Part shown: positions 37,390 through 47,102 of the stretch, in pieces | Layout: every line of letters begins with the position of its first letter | Numbering within the stretch: position 1 is the first letter of the stretch | Source of the DNA: JAABSX01 sp964480455 | Lineage (GTDB): Bacteria > Bacteroidota > Bacteroidia > Cytophagales > Microscillaceae | Length of the DNA stretch: 61,035 bases | Reading direction: 5' to 3' | Assembly (NCBI GenBank): GCA_964480455.1 | Contig: CAYZQI010000008.1 | Location: 1 to 61,035 of the forward strand | Made by a program: the position numbers and the translations under genes | The notes under the pieces: model-generated | Told to the model about the DNA's origin: nothing | What the model saw: the letters and a program-made list of their open reading frames with translations, nothing else | The model's database searches: none

Positions 37390-38385
37390 CTACAAATCCA
37401 TTATTTTCTTCAGGCTCGCTTCATCGGCATTCAGCAAGCCTACCTTGTGGATTCTGGGTATAAGCACTTGCCAATTCTTATTTTTGGCAAAGATGCCTTT
37501 GAAAATAGGCAAAGCCTCCTCTAGTTTTTTGATATTGACCAACGAAACAGCATGCCAGAATTTCATTTCTTCATTTTCAGGAAACATAGCCTCTGCTGTG
37601 CTATAGGCCTTGAGTGCTGCTGCCACATCATTGTTTTCTATGGCAAGGTCGCCTTGGTTCATGTAGTTGTATGCTTGGTGTACCTTGTAAAGTCGGCGAA
37701 GTTCTAACAGCGGCTCAGGGCTATCATCTACCCTTAAATCTACCAATCGGTCTTGCCAGACTTTGCCTGTACTTTTTGCCCTGACTACGAGCATTGCGGC
37801 AGACTGCTTTCCACGAATATCTCCTCCAGCTTTTTCGGCAGCTTCTAGGCTAAGCAATAGCCGTTCTGCCAATGCCTCACCCTTTGATTTTTCAAAGGCT
37901 TCTGCCATTGCCCCCCATACTTTGTTGTTGAGCATCATGTTTGCCTGCACTGAAAAACCTTCACCCGCAAGATGCCCTGCAGCTTCTATGCAGTTACTGC
38001 CCGTATGTACTGCTACATTGCCTTGTGCATCTAAAATAGCAAATTGCCTTACTGCTTGCCCAGGGTCGGCTTGTACCAATCCTTTGAGTGCTTGCTGTGC
38101 CGTAAAACCTGCTTTGAGCATCTCTAACCCTGTGGGGCCAAGGGCGGGATTCACAAAAGACTGCGTAGCCACTACGCCTACTCCAGCCTCGCCCCAAGTA
38201 ACGAGCGAGCCTACAGAGAACCAATGCGATTGTACGGCTACACCCATATCGCCTGTTTCAGGGTCTATGGCTACTATAGAATAGGTGTGTGCAAGTGGTT
38301 CATTGCCATAGGGAGTCTGTGCATACATAATTGGTGCAAGGAGTAGAGTTGTCAATAGAAGAGGTAAATAAAAAATTTGTTGCAT
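37390..38385 (-). CDS. Secreted DUF1028 family protein with TPR-like tail
   Basis: About 331 residues from the ATG at 38385, which starts a signal peptide (FYLPLLLTTLLLAPIMYAQ). A longer frame from 38439 lacks a signal-like start. The DUF1028 domain (Ntn-hydrolase-like fold) covers about 30-230: HTYSIVAIDPETGDMGVAVQ, GVVATQSFVNPALGP and GNVAVHTGSNC. The C-terminal 90 residues resemble TPR repeats (AYNYMNQGDLAIENNDVAAA). Function is uncharacterised; it is likely periplasmic or secreted. Confidence 0.82.
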   Translation of the reverse strand: MQQIFYLPLLLTTLLLAPIMYAQTPYGNEPLAHTYSIVAIDPETGDMGVAVQSHWFSVGSLVTWGEAGVGVVATQSFVNPALGPTGLEMLKAGFTAQQALKGLVQADPGQAVRQFAILDAQGNVAVHTGSNCIEAAGHLAGEGFSVQANMMLNNKVWGAMAEAFEKSKGEALAERLLLSLEAAEKAGGDIRGKQSAAMLVVRAKSTGKVWQDRLVDLRVDDSPEPLLELRRLYKVHQAYNYMNQGDLAIENNDVAAALKAYSTAEAMFPENEEMKFWHAVSLVNIKKLEEALPIFKGIFAKNKNWQVLIPRIHKVGLLNADEASLKKIMDL

Positions 38386-38665
38386 GTTTAGTAAATAATT
38401 AAAGTGAAAAACTATACTTTGTTTTACAGCATTGCACAAATAAGTAAGTCAATGCTTGAGTAATTTCTTAAAATACGAGACTAAAACTAAGCAATATTTT
38501 ACTTTTAATGAGATAAATATGAATTCATTTGAAAAAAAATAATTTTCTAAGCCAGTATCTCTTAAATTCTCTTAATTTTGTATTAGGATAAAAAATGTAC
38601 TTTGAGTACAAGGCTAACAGTTTTACAGTTAGATTTTTTAACATCACTTAATATCATCTCAAAAA

Positions 38666-39427
38666 ATGGGTGCAAACATCATTTCATTAATCAATCACAA
38701 AGGAGGAGTAGGCAAGACCACTTCTACCCTTAATCTTGGAAAAGCTCTTTCTTTGGAAGGGCAGCGCGTACTGGTAGTGGATATAGACCCCCAAGCAAAT
38801 CTCTCGCAAGCTACTGGGATAGAAGAGCCTGAAGTAAACATTTATCAGGCAATTTGTGGAGAAGCAGACTTGCCCATTATCAATCTAGGAGAAAACTTTG
38901 ATATAGTGCCTGCCGACCTGGACCTCTCAGAAGCAGAACTAAGGCTACAGTCTGATGTAAATGGTTATTTTATCTTACGAAAAATACTCGATAAAATAGC
39001 TGATAGCTATGATTTTATTTTGATTGACTGTCCTCCCTCTTTAGGGGTGCTTACCCTCAATGCTTTGATAGCTTCTAGCTATGTGATTGTAATTGTACAG
39101 TCGGAGTATTTGGCTGTAAAGGGTCTACAGACTATCTTCAATCTGATTGAGAAATTGAAAGAAAATCTCAATACTGAATTGGCTATTTTGGGCATGTTGA
39201 TTACACAAACCAATCATACTGTCTTCAGGAAGAGCATTGCTGAAACTGTCAGAGGTTTATATGAAGGACGAGTGTTTGAAACTACTATCCGGCAAAACAT
39301 TACACTGGCAGAAGCCTCTGCTGCAGGTCAAGACGTATTTGAGTTTGATAGCAAATGTAATGGTGCAGAAGATTATGCCAAACTTGCCAAAGAAATACTG
39401 AGCGAACGTCTGGCTATATCAGAATAA
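38666..39427 (+). CDS. parA: ParA-family ATPase
   Basis: A 253-residue Soj/ParA-type ATPase. Deviant Walker A KGGVGKTT (about 13-20) with the signature lysine, Walker A' VVDIDPQANLSQATG and Walker B FILIDCPPSLG. These proteins bind DNA as ATP dimers and move plasmids or chromosomes with a ParB partner. A ParB-like gene follows after 84-90 bp, then a TetR gene. The set lies between ordinary metabolic genes, so it may be the chromosomal par locus or a captured plasmid module. Confidence 0.9.
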   Translation: MGANIISLINHKGGVGKTTSTLNLGKALSLEGQRVLVVDIDPQANLSQATGIEEPEVNIYQAICGEADLPIINLGENFDIVPADLDLSEAELRLQSDVNGYFILRKILDKIADSYDFILIDCPPSLGVLTLNALIASSYVIVIVQSEYLAVKGLQTIFNLIEKLKENLNTELAILGMLITQTNHTVFRKSIAETVRGLYEGRVFETTIRQNITLAEASAAGQDVFEFDSKCNGAEDYAKLAKEILSERLAISE

Positions 39428-39517
39428 TGCTGCTCTAGCAATGCTAAATAATTTTTTGATAGCCGCTGTAGCCTAAAAGAAATATTTTCAATCAATTCAA
39501 AAAAATAAAATGTGAAA

Positions 39518-40426
39518 ATGGCAAAGACTTTTAAATTTGATGGACTTATCAAAGCCGCCGAAAAACAAAAAGAAGCGGCCGAAAAACAGCAAAAAGTAAG
39601 TGAAGTAAATGTAAAGCAGAACATCACTATCCGTGAAGAGTTTAAAAATCTCATTCCTCCCCTTGCTACCGATGAGTTTGAAAAGCTCAAAGATAATATC
39701 TTGGCAGAAGGTTGCCGCGATGCACTCATAGTTTGGAAAGATGGTGATGAATATGTACTCATTGATGGACACAACCGATTTCAAATCTGCACTGAATACC
39801 AGCTTGATTTCAAAGTAGAAGTCAAAGAGTTTGAAAATGCAGAAATAGTCAATGATTGGATGGTCAATAACCAATTAGGAAAACGCAATGTAAGTGAAGA
39901 AACCAAATCTTACCTAAGAGGTCTGCAATACAATAGAGAAAAGGGTAAAGTAGGCGGAACAGGGGCAAACCAATACTCTGAGCAAAAAGGTCAAAGTGTC
40001 CCAACTGCGCAACGCCTTGCCGAACAGCATAAGGTCTCTGAAAAAACCATCAAAAGAGATGAGAAATTTGCCATAGCCATAGATAAAATCACACAAGATA
40101 AACAGCAACTCAAATGGAATATACTCAATAAAAAAATAAATATTCCAAAAACTGCTACTATCAAATATGCTGAAGAAGTCGAATGGAAAAACGCAAGAGA
40201 AATAGGAGAGTTCTTAGAACAAGGGCTTAATTTTAACCAGGCCGTCAAAGAAGTTAAACAAAAAAACCAGAAACAACTACAAGAAGACCCACACAAAGTC
40301 TATTTACGTAATCTAAAAGCCAATATTATGAACTGTGTGAGTGAAGCTATCAAAAATAAAAACCTTGAAGCCTTACAAGAATTAAAGGAATATGTAGAAG
40401 AACTCGAGAACGCTTTGAACGACTAG
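39518..40426 (+). CDS. ParB-like N-terminal domain protein
   Basis: About 302 residues from the ATG at 39518 (a GTG lies two codons upstream). Residues about 50-120 form a ParB/Srx-like domain (LATDEFEKLKDNILAEGCRD, then VLIDGHNRFQIC). The box II motif is DGHNR rather than the GERR of canonical Spo0J/ParB, so CTP-dependent sliding is doubtful. An HTH-like region (RLAEQHKVSEKTIKRDEKF) follows, and the C-terminus is a charged coiled coil. It probably partners the upstream ParA. Confidence 0.8.
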   Translation: MAKTFKFDGLIKAAEKQKEAAEKQQKVSEVNVKQNITIREEFKNLIPPLATDEFEKLKDNILAEGCRDALIVWKDGDEYVLIDGHNRFQICTEYQLDFKVEVKEFENAEIVNDWMVNNQLGKRNVSEETKSYLRGLQYNREKGKVGGTGANQYSEQKGQSVPTAQRLAEQHKVSEKTIKRDEKFAIAIDKITQDKQQLKWNILNKKINIPKTATIKYAEEVEWKNAREIGEFLEQGLNFNQAVKEVKQKNQKQLQEDPHKVYLRNLKANIMNCVSEAIKNKNLEALQELKEYVEELENALND

Positions 40427-40432
40427 AACAAT

Positions 40433-41041
40433 ATGGGAAGAAGAGCTATTAACAGAATTAGAAAAACAGACAAAGAAAAAACCCAACCTTGGATTCATAC
40501 CTTATATCATTACTTTCAGAAAAATGGGTTGAAAGGTATCACGATGGATTTACTTGCCAAAGAAATTGGAAAAAGCAAAACTACGGTCTATGACTATTTT
40601 CCTACAAAGGAAGACTTGCTAGATGAGGTGATTCTCTACAAACTGGAAGAAATCAAGGGGTTTAAAAAAATAATTGGCAATACTGAAAAGACTTTCAAAC
40701 AGCGATGCTATGAGCTATTGAAGTTTCAAACCAACCATATTGCAGATATTTCAAATATTTTTCTCTCTGATTTGAAAGCACTCTACCCAATACATTGGCA
40801 AAAAGTAGAGTCTTTTTTAGATTATCTCTCCGAAGAAACAGCCAAATTTTATGACGCAGGCATACAAGCCGAAGAGTTTAACCCTATTCGTACCAGTATA
40901 TTGGTACTTAATGACCGCCTATTCTTTCGTACACTTACTGACCCCAACTTTCTGAACGCACACCAACTCACACTTCAAGAAGCCTTTGAACAATACTCAC
41001 AACTACGCTTCTTTGGAATTATCCGCAATCAAGGAGATTAA
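40433..41041 (+). CDS. TetR family transcriptional regulator
   Basis: A 202-residue protein with an N-terminal HTH (ITMDLLAKEIGKSKTTVYDYF, about 36-56) and an alpha-helical ligand domain. The start is only 6 bp after the ParB-like stop, so it is probably in the same operon as parA and the ParB-like gene. An adjacent repressor might autoregulate the trio. No ligand can be proposed. Confidence 0.86.
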   Translation: MGRRAINRIRKTDKEKTQPWIHTLYHYFQKNGLKGITMDLLAKEIGKSKTTVYDYFPTKEDLLDEVILYKLEEIKGFKKIIGNTEKTFKQRCYELLKFQTNHIADISNIFLSDLKALYPIHWQKVESFLDYLSEETAKFYDAGIQAEEFNPIRTSILVLNDRLFFRTLTDPNFLNAHQLTLQEAFEQYSQLRFFGIIRNQGD

Positions 41042-41054
41042 ACCAAAATACATT

Positions 41055-41113
41055 CCAGCCCCCTAAATCCCCCGAAGGAGGACTTACTAAAACTCCCCCT
41101 TTGAGGGCTGGGG
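41055..41113. repeat. C/G-rich Bacteroidota intergenic repeat, copy 1
   Basis: CCAGCCC (41055-41061) and GGGCTGG (41105-41111) bracket CCCCCGAAGGAGG and a C-rich run. The same core occurs in reverse at 57951-57976. It is a short imperfect palindrome with no coding potential, and could also terminate the convergent TetR and purS transcripts. Confidence 0.6.
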
Positions 41114-41132
41114 AACTCGAGTGCTCTGGGAC

Positions 41133-41387
41133 TTAAGAAGCTACATGAATGGTGAATGTATAACTCTCCACAATACGATTGACCAATAGCTGTTTGCAGG
41201 CTTCTTCGGCGATGGCTTTTGCATCATCTTCTTGGTTTGCTTCTATCTCTAACTTTATATGCCTGCCTACACGCACATCAGCCACAGATTTAATTCCTAG
41301 ATTGGCAAGTCCTAGCTTAACGGCTTTGCCTTGTGGATCTAAAATTTCTTTTAGTGGCATTACATCAATTTCTGCAATAAATTTCAT
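41133..41387 (-). CDS. purS: Phosphoribosylformylglycinamidine synthase subunit PurS
   Basis: An 84-residue PurS, the small dimer-forming subunit that couples PurQ glutaminase to PurL in purine synthesis. The pattern FIAEIDVMPLKEILDPQGKA, VRVGRHIKLEI and a C-terminal helix-strand (CKQLLVNRIVESYTF) is typical. purQ and purL are not adjacent, so this gene is separated from its partners. Confidence 0.9.
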   Translation of the reverse strand: MKFIAEIDVMPLKEILDPQGKAVKLGLANLGIKSVADVRVGRHIKLEIEANQEDDAKAIAEEACKQLLVNRIVESYTFTIHVAS

Positions 41388-41491
41388 AAAAATTAGATTT
41401 ATAAATGATTAAAAAGTATGTTTAGTCCAAGTATAAATTGTAAGTACAAAGCAAAAAGGTTAAAACGCTCAATACTATTTCAAGTGTAAAA

Positions 41492-42169
41492 TTACTGATT
41501 AATTATTTTCTCTCTAAATAGCCAAGAAAGGCAAACATAAATAAATATAATCGGCAGTACGGCAGCCAATTGATAAAATGCACCTAGCACCGCAGCCACG
41601 CCAATCAGTACGTATCGCAGCTTGTTTTCTCGCCAAGCTAGGTCCTTAAACTTTAAAGATAACAAAGGAATATTTGCTACCATAAGTGCCGACAAAGTAA
41701 TGGTAAAGCACACAAAAACACTTAACTTATCAAAATAATGACTCCAAAGAAGCATATCAGGCTGGTAGGCAATGCCTGCTACTACAAAGGCTGCCGCTGG
41801 CGAGGGTAAACCTACAAAATAGCTTTTGTTTGTCTGATATGTATTGAACCTTGCCAACCGCCAAGCTACACTCACAGCATATACGAAACTAAGGTACGCA
41901 AATGGAAGATAAGCCGTATCATGGGCTATGAGATTAAAGAGTAACAAACTTGGCAATACCCCAAAAGTAACCATATCTGCAAGAGAATCAAGTTGTTTGC
42001 CAATTTCGCTGTGTGCCTTCAACCAACGCGCTGCCAAGCCGTCAGCAAAATCAAAACCCATCCCGAGCAAAATCATCAAAACTTGTAGCACTACCTCTTG
42101 ACTAGCAATACCGATACAGCCACAGAGTAGATTGCAAAGCGTAAGTAGATTTGGAATTTGTTTATGCAA
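41492..42169 (-). CDS. pssA: CDP-diacylglycerol-serine O-phosphatidyltransferase
   Basis: A membrane enzyme of 225 residues making phosphatidylserine. The CDP-alcohol phosphotransferase motif DG-x2-AR-x8-G-x3-D-x3-D is intact around residues 40-63 (FADGLAARW, then GKQLDSLAD). Six to seven hydrophobic helices are visible. It supplies the substrate for the phosphatidylserine decarboxylase at 18553-19218. The TerB-like and MeaB genes follow upstream on the same strand. Confidence 0.9.
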   Translation of the reverse strand: MHKQIPNLLTLCNLLCGCIGIASQEVVLQVLMILLGMGFDFADGLAARWLKAHSEIGKQLDSLADMVTFGVLPSLLLFNLIAHDTAYLPFAYLSFVYAVSVAWRLARFNTYQTNKSYFVGLPSPAAAFVVAGIAYQPDMLLWSHYFDKLSVFVCFTITLSALMVANIPLLSLKFKDLAWRENKLRYVLIGVAAVLGAFYQLAAVLPIIFIYVCLSWLFREKIINQ

Positions 42170-42249
42170 TTGTATAGGTCAATAAGATTTGAATGATTGG
42201 GTTAAAAAAGTGGCTCGCACATTACGAACCACACAAAAGAGAAGTGATG

Positions 42250-42630
42250 CTAGACATTTCCAAAAAGTTCTTTAATTTTGGCTACATTGGCTTTTAGTTC
42301 GTCGTCCTGCTCTGCTAAGGCTATACTACTTTCTACTTCTTGATAAAGTTTCATTTCTTCTTCGCTTACTTTACCATCAGCCAGGATATGTGTAACCAAA
42401 TTTTTGAGTACACGCAAGCGAATGTGGTCAAATTGTTCTGAACTTAGGTTGAGCTTATCTGTAAGCTCTTTGACATCGGCAATTTCATCGGCTGTGATAG
42501 TACCATCGGCTGTAACTTGCTCCAATGCTTCTTTGATTTGGTTCTCGAGGGCTTGTAGCTGAATCATCTCGAAGGCTTTGTTAGAAACAGCAGCTTTTAA
42601 TGAATTGACTAAGGATCTTAAAATACTCAT
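42250..42630 (-). CDS. TerB-like small helical protein
   Basis: A 126-residue all-helical protein with two similar Asp/Glu-rich segments: QVTADGTITADEIADVKELT (about 38-57) and HILADGKVSEEEMKLYQEVE (about 76-95). The repeated ADGxI/VSxEE pattern matches TerB-like domains, which bind metals or sense stress in tellurite-resistance-related systems. Function is unproven. Located between pssA and meaB on the same strand. Confidence 0.65.
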   Translation of the reverse strand: MSILRSLVNSLKAAVSNKAFEMIQLQALENQIKEALEQVTADGTITADEIADVKELTDKLNLSSEQFDHIRLRVLKNLVTHILADGKVSEEEMKLYQEVESSIALAEQDDELKANVAKIKELFGNV

Positions 42631-42696
42631 CTTTACTAAAACTTAGGGTTGTGAATAAAACTATTTATCGGATTAATACTTCAAAATTACATAAAT

Positions 42697-43719
42697 TTAT
42701 GTACCTTTTTCAATGTTTTTATCATAGAGTCTTAATAATTTGTATGCCGCTTGGATAGGTGGGATTTCAGCATTTTTTACTTGTTGCTCTATCTCAGATA
42801 AGTGTTTTTTGACAAGCGGATGTGTATAAAAATACTCTTCTAAATTGTATTTGATAGCTTCGTGTAGCCAAGTGAGGTGCTGCACTTGTCTATTTTTAGA
42901 TAGATAGCCAGATGTCTTGGTAGTATGATGATGCCTTTTGATGAGTTCCCAAATCTCTTGGACACCTTTTTTTTGAAGTGCCGAACAGGTAAGCACTTCT
43001 GTAAGCCAGCCACTCTCTGAGGGTGGAAAAAGATGCAATGCACTTTCATACTCTAATTTTGCAAGCCTAACAGCTTGCAGGTTATCGCCATCGGCTTTGT
43101 TAATAGCAATGGCATCAGCCATTTCCATTATTCCCTTCTTGATACCTTGCAGTTCATCGCCTGCACCTGCCAGCATGAGTAACAGAAAAAAATCTACCAT
43201 TCCCTTGACAATGGTTTCAGACTGCCCTACGCCTACGGTTTCTACAAAGATTACTTCAAAGCCTGCTGCCTCGCAGAGCAGCATTGTTTCACGGGTTTTG
43301 TGGGCTACTCCTCCCAGCGAATTGCGGGCAGGTGAGGGGCGAATGAATGCCAACGGGTCAGTGGCTAGTTCTTCCATGCGAGTTTTATCACCCATAATAC
43401 TTCCTTTGCTTCGTGAGCTGCTTGGGTCTACAGCAAGTACTGCTAGTCTTTTGCCCTCAGCAGTTACTAATTTACCAAGTGCTTCTATGAAAGTACTCTT
43501 GCCCACGCCAGGCACACCCGTAATGCCTAATCGGATAGCATTGCCAGTATGAGGAAGTAATTTTTCTAAAATTTTTTCTGCTTGTATGCGATGCTGAGGA
43601 AGATTACTTTCTATCAAAGTGATTGCCTTGCTGAAGACTACTTTGTCTTGTGCTAAAACCCCTTCAATGTATTGCTGTGCAGTAAGAACTGACCTTGTAC
43701 GAAACTTAGATGAAGACAT
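42697..43719 (-). CDS. meaB: Methylmalonyl-CoA mutase-associated GTPase MeaB
   Basis: A 340-residue G3E GTPase that protects and loads the B12-dependent methylmalonyl-CoA mutase. P-loop GVPGVGKST (about 64-72), DPSSSRSKGSIMGDKTRM, FVETVGVGQSE and NKADGDN are all present. The N-terminal and C-terminal helices fit MeaB/ArgK length. The mutase genes are not in the window, so they must be elsewhere. Confidence 0.94.
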   Translation of the reverse strand: MSSSKFRTRSVLTAQQYIEGVLAQDKVVFSKAITLIESNLPQHRIQAEKILEKLLPHTGNAIRLGITGVPGVGKSTFIEALGKLVTAEGKRLAVLAVDPSSSRSKGSIMGDKTRMEELATDPLAFIRPSPARNSLGGVAHKTRETMLLCEAAGFEVIFVETVGVGQSETIVKGMVDFFLLLMLAGAGDELQGIKKGIMEMADAIAINKADGDNLQAVRLAKLEYESALHLFPPSESGWLTEVLTCSALQKKGVQEIWELIKRHHHTTKTSGYLSKNRQVQHLTWLHEAIKYNLEEYFYTHPLVKKHLSEIEQQVKNAEIPPIQAAYKLLRLYDKNIEKGT

Positions 43720-43858
43720 ACATTAATTCTGTTAAGTTTAGTATTCTTTTTGCTCTTTTGGGAGTTTAAAAGTAAAGAATTATTAGCAAATAATGTTTAA
43801 AAAACTTAAATTGCCTTTATGAAAACTTACTTACATAGATAACCTAAACACAACGAAT

Positions 43859-45100
43859 ATGCTCAAAAACTTATTCCACGATATTGTCATTACTATTATT
43901 GTGCTTGCCTCTATGTGGGGCATTGGACAAGTACCTTTGTTTAAAAATCTCGAGGTACTCAACCCTATAGCCGAAGCCACCCAAGATTTTGATATGACTG
44001 ATGTAGTATTCTCTAAACTACGCCTCGACCCAAAAGGTGATGATAGAATTACACTTGTAAATATTGGTGAACTAGGAAGAGAGGGAATTGCTATCCTGTT
44101 AGACTCCATACAGCAGTACCAGCCTAAGGTAATAGGAATTGATGTTTTTTTTAGAAGTGAACTAGACCCTGTGATAGACAGTATGTTTGAAGCTACTTGT
44201 GCAAGAATTAAAAATTTGGTATTTGTAACACAACTCGCCAAACCCAACGAAAAAGCCTCTTTTGATAGCTTAGAAACTTCTAATGAACGTTTTGTAAAGC
44301 ATGGGCACGGGGGCTTTGCCAACCTCACTACCGAAGGGGCAGGCAATCAGACTGGTTTTTATACTTGTCGCTCTTTTATACCCCAAGCTACTGTAAAAGA
44401 TGCAGGTATTCAATATTCTTTTGGGCTAAAAATAGCTGAACTTTATGATGCCCAAGCAGCCAAAAAATTACTAGACCGCAAGCAAACCTTTGAGGATATT
44501 AACTTCAGGGGCAATATCAATGTAGAACAAGTAAATCTAGGTGAGGTAGAAGGCAAGCAAGGGTCTGTATTTACGGCAGTTGATTTTGATGATATTTTTG
44601 AAGGACGCTTTGACGGGCAGGGTGTTTTTAAAGGCAGAATTGTTATACTTGGCTATCTAGGCAGTCAACTTGGACAGATTTCTTTTGATGATAAATTTTA
44701 TACTCCGCTCAATGATAATTATGTGGACAAGCGCACACCCGATATGTATGGGGTAGTCATTCATGCCAATATTGTATCTATGATACTTGATGCCAACTAT
44801 ATCAATCAAGCAAGCCCTTGGCTAGAGTATTCTTTGATGCTTTTGATTACACTATTGAGTGCTGCTTTGTTTTCTTTTTTCTTTCGCAAAGTAGGTTATT
44901 GGTATGATGCCCTGACCATCTTATGTCAGTTAATTTTATCTACCCTAATTGTTGCCATTGGCTTGTATGCCTTTGTAACTTACAATCTCAAAATCAGTAT
45001 TAATTTTACTATTCTTATCGTTTTTGTGATTGGTATTTTTATAGAGATTTATTTTGGATTGATTTTAAAACTTATTAACAAAGAAAAACAACAAAAGTAA
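43859..45100 (+). CDS. CHASE2 domain membrane protein
   Basis: A 413-residue protein with an N-terminal membrane helix (about 7-25) and a large extracytoplasmic CHASE2 sensory domain (about 45-320; DRITLVNIGELGREGIAILL, KVIGIDVFF and GVVIHANIVSMIL). Three C-terminal membrane helices follow (about 325-410). No kinase, cyclase or other output domain follows. The next gene encodes a secreted FecR-like protein 47 bp downstream, so the two probably act together. Confidence 0.82.
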   Translation: MLKNLFHDIVITIIVLASMWGIGQVPLFKNLEVLNPIAEATQDFDMTDVVFSKLRLDPKGDDRITLVNIGELGREGIAILLDSIQQYQPKVIGIDVFFRSELDPVIDSMFEATCARIKNLVFVTQLAKPNEKASFDSLETSNERFVKHGHGGFANLTTEGAGNQTGFYTCRSFIPQATVKDAGIQYSFGLKIAELYDAQAAKKLLDRKQTFEDINFRGNINVEQVNLGEVEGKQGSVFTAVDFDDIFEGRFDGQGVFKGRIVILGYLGSQLGQISFDDKFYTPLNDNYVDKRTPDMYGVVIHANIVSMILDANYINQASPWLEYSLMLLITLLSAALFSFFFRKVGYWYDALTILCQLILSTLIVAIGLYAFVTYNLKISINFTILIVFVIGIFIEIYFGLILKLINKEKQQK

Positions 45101-45147
45101 AGCATAAATACGTTCTATAACTGTATTAACTAAATTTATCCCAACAC

Positions 45148-46158
45148 ATGAAGAATCATTTTTTTATACCATTTTACGCATTTCTTTTGGCTACCTTGCT
45201 AAGTACTTCTCTTTCTGCACAAAGTTATGTATTCAAAGTAATGGCAAGCAGTGGCACACAGACCTCGACAGGTAAAGTTTATCCAAGTGCCAAAAGTAAA
45301 AGCCTTGTGGTAGGCAATACCCTCCAAAACACTGACCAAATCGTGATGCCTGACAAAAGCTATCTTAGCCTCATGCACAGCTCTGGCGGCACGGTGCAAA
45401 TTGCCAAAGCAGGCACTTACAGTGTGAGCGACCTCGCCAACAAACTTAAAGCAAGTACGCAGACTACTTCACAAAAATATGCAAGCTACATAGTGGGTGA
45501 ACTTACCAAGAATGATGAGAAAAATCTTAACAAATACCCTCACAAATACCAAAATGTAACGGGTTCAGTTGAGCGTGCTACTTTTGAATCAGAATTAGTG
45601 AGTATGCTTCCAAGTGCCAAAGGGGGTTCTTATGTATTCAATCAGCCTTACCTACTTACTTGGCATCATCTTGCCCAAACAAAAAATTATATCTTACTTG
45701 TATTAGACCAGTTTGACGAAACACTCCTAGAAGCCACTATTCCTGATACTTCTTATACGCTCAATGTAAAAGATGAAAAATTTGCTGAAGCAGATATGCT
45801 CAAAATTGTTATCCTCTCAAAAGAAAGAACAGATGTAACACCTTATAAGAAAGATAATAACTATAATTTTTCTTACAGTCTGAATTTTTTAGAAGGAGGA
45901 AAAAAAGCTGAATTTGAAGAAGCCTTTGAACAATTCAAAAAAGAGCAAGCCAATTCTAGTATCCCTGAAGACGTAAAAAAACTAGATGAAGCAAGTTTTT
46001 TTGAAACACAAGGCTTTCTGCTTGATGCTATGCGTGCCTACAAAGAACTCATAGCACTTGACCCCGAAAACGAAGCTTACAAAATTGTCTATAATCAATT
46101 CTTGGTAAGACATCAGATTGGTAAACATAAAGAAATTCTCAACTCTGAGAAAGAATAA
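45148..46158 (+). CDS. Secreted FecR-like protein
   Basis: A 336-residue protein with a signal peptide (PFYAFLLATLLSTSLSAQ). The N-terminal part resembles a FecR domain: SLVVGNTLQNTDQIVMPDKS, then YLSLMHSSGGTVQIAKAGTY, the usual order of threshold strands. The C-terminus has a TPR-like helix pair (ETQGFLLDAMRAYKELIALD). CHASE2 plus FecR pairs recur in bacteria as likely envelope sensing units. Its target is unknown. Confidence 0.7.
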   Translation: MKNHFFIPFYAFLLATLLSTSLSAQSYVFKVMASSGTQTSTGKVYPSAKSKSLVVGNTLQNTDQIVMPDKSYLSLMHSSGGTVQIAKAGTYSVSDLANKLKASTQTTSQKYASYIVGELTKNDEKNLNKYPHKYQNVTGSVERATFESELVSMLPSAKGGSYVFNQPYLLTWHHLAQTKNYILLVLDQFDETLLEATIPDTSYTLNVKDEKFAEADMLKIVILSKERTDVTPYKKDNNYNFSYSLNFLEGGKKAEFEEAFEQFKKEQANSSIPEDVKKLDEASFFETQGFLLDAMRAYKELIALDPENEAYKIVYNQFLVRHQIGKHKEILNSEKE

Positions 46159-46235
46159 TGTGTGAATTAGAGATTGAGTGATTAGTTTGATTGGAGATTA
46201 TATTATCAAATCAATCTCCCAATCTCCAACCTTCA

Positions 46236-46943
46236 TCACCCCCTATTCATCTCCCTCATTACACTTAGAGATTTAAGCTCATCAAAGTTGGCCACGTGAA
46301 GTTTATAGAAATCAATTAAGCAATCTATCACCAAAGACCTCAGCAAAAAAGGGATTTGCAAAGCCCTGATGTCTTCGGTATTGACCAATTCATTGAGTGC
46401 TGTTTTTAATTGCGCATAGCTTGCTGTATCAAGTAAAAGTGTTTTATGTTCTTCTACTTGTTGGAGCAGTTCTGCACCTTGTGCTGGTGCAAAGCCTAAA
46501 AAAGCACTCAGACGAATAAGAAAAAAAAGATGTGAGTTTTCATAATTTGAAGCCTGCTGGTCAAGTATTTTAATCTGCTCCCACAAAAAGTTAAACATCA
46601 ATGTATTCTCTCCTTCTTCTTTGAGTGATTTTTGCATTACTTCAGCCATAAACATTGCAATCCCTGTTTTCTTCATATCAAAAGGAATACTCTGAAAAGG
46701 GTAAGCGCATTTTATTTCAGCAATACGGTTAATCTGCTCTCGGTGTGGGCGATGATAAACCACCATTTCTAGCAAGGTAAGGGGTTGAAAAAAGGCTATC
46801 TTATTGTTTTTTGCCTTCCTTGAGCGTACACCATTGATGATGTAGGTCTGAATACCCAATGCCTCAGTATAAACCTTTACAATAATAGAACTTTCTTTGA
46901 ATTTGAGATAATGAATGACTATACCACGTGTTTTTTGAAGCAT
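46236..46943 (-). CDS. recO: DNA repair protein RecO
   Basis: A 235-residue RecO that helps load RecA at single-strand gaps in the RecFOR pathway. The N-terminal OB-fold is recognisable (KTRGIVIHYLKFKESSIIVK, then LGIQTYIINGVR, FFQPLTLLEM), followed by a helical domain. The zinc-finger cysteines of some RecO proteins are absent, as in many Bacteroidota. It is convergent with the FecR-like gene and divergent from gyrB. Confidence 0.9.
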   Translation of the reverse strand: MLQKTRGIVIHYLKFKESSIIVKVYTEALGIQTYIINGVRSRKAKNNKIAFFQPLTLLEMVVYHRPHREQINRIAEIKCAYPFQSIPFDMKKTGIAMFMAEVMQKSLKEEGENTLMFNFLWEQIKILDQQASNYENSHLFFLIRLSAFLGFAPAQGAELLQQVEEHKTLLLDTASYAQLKTALNELVNTEDIRALQIPFLLRSLVIDCLIDFYKLHVANFDELKSLSVMREMNRG

Positions 46944-47102
46944 AATTAAATGTAATGAAGTACTTATTCACCTGATTTTACCATTATCGGCTATTTACCT
47001 AAGTAAAAAAGTATGCAAATTTACTAACAATCTAACTCCTAAAAAGTATTCTCGTACAAGCATAATTTATAGGGTTTGTTTTTTGTTAAAAACTTGATTT
47101 TC

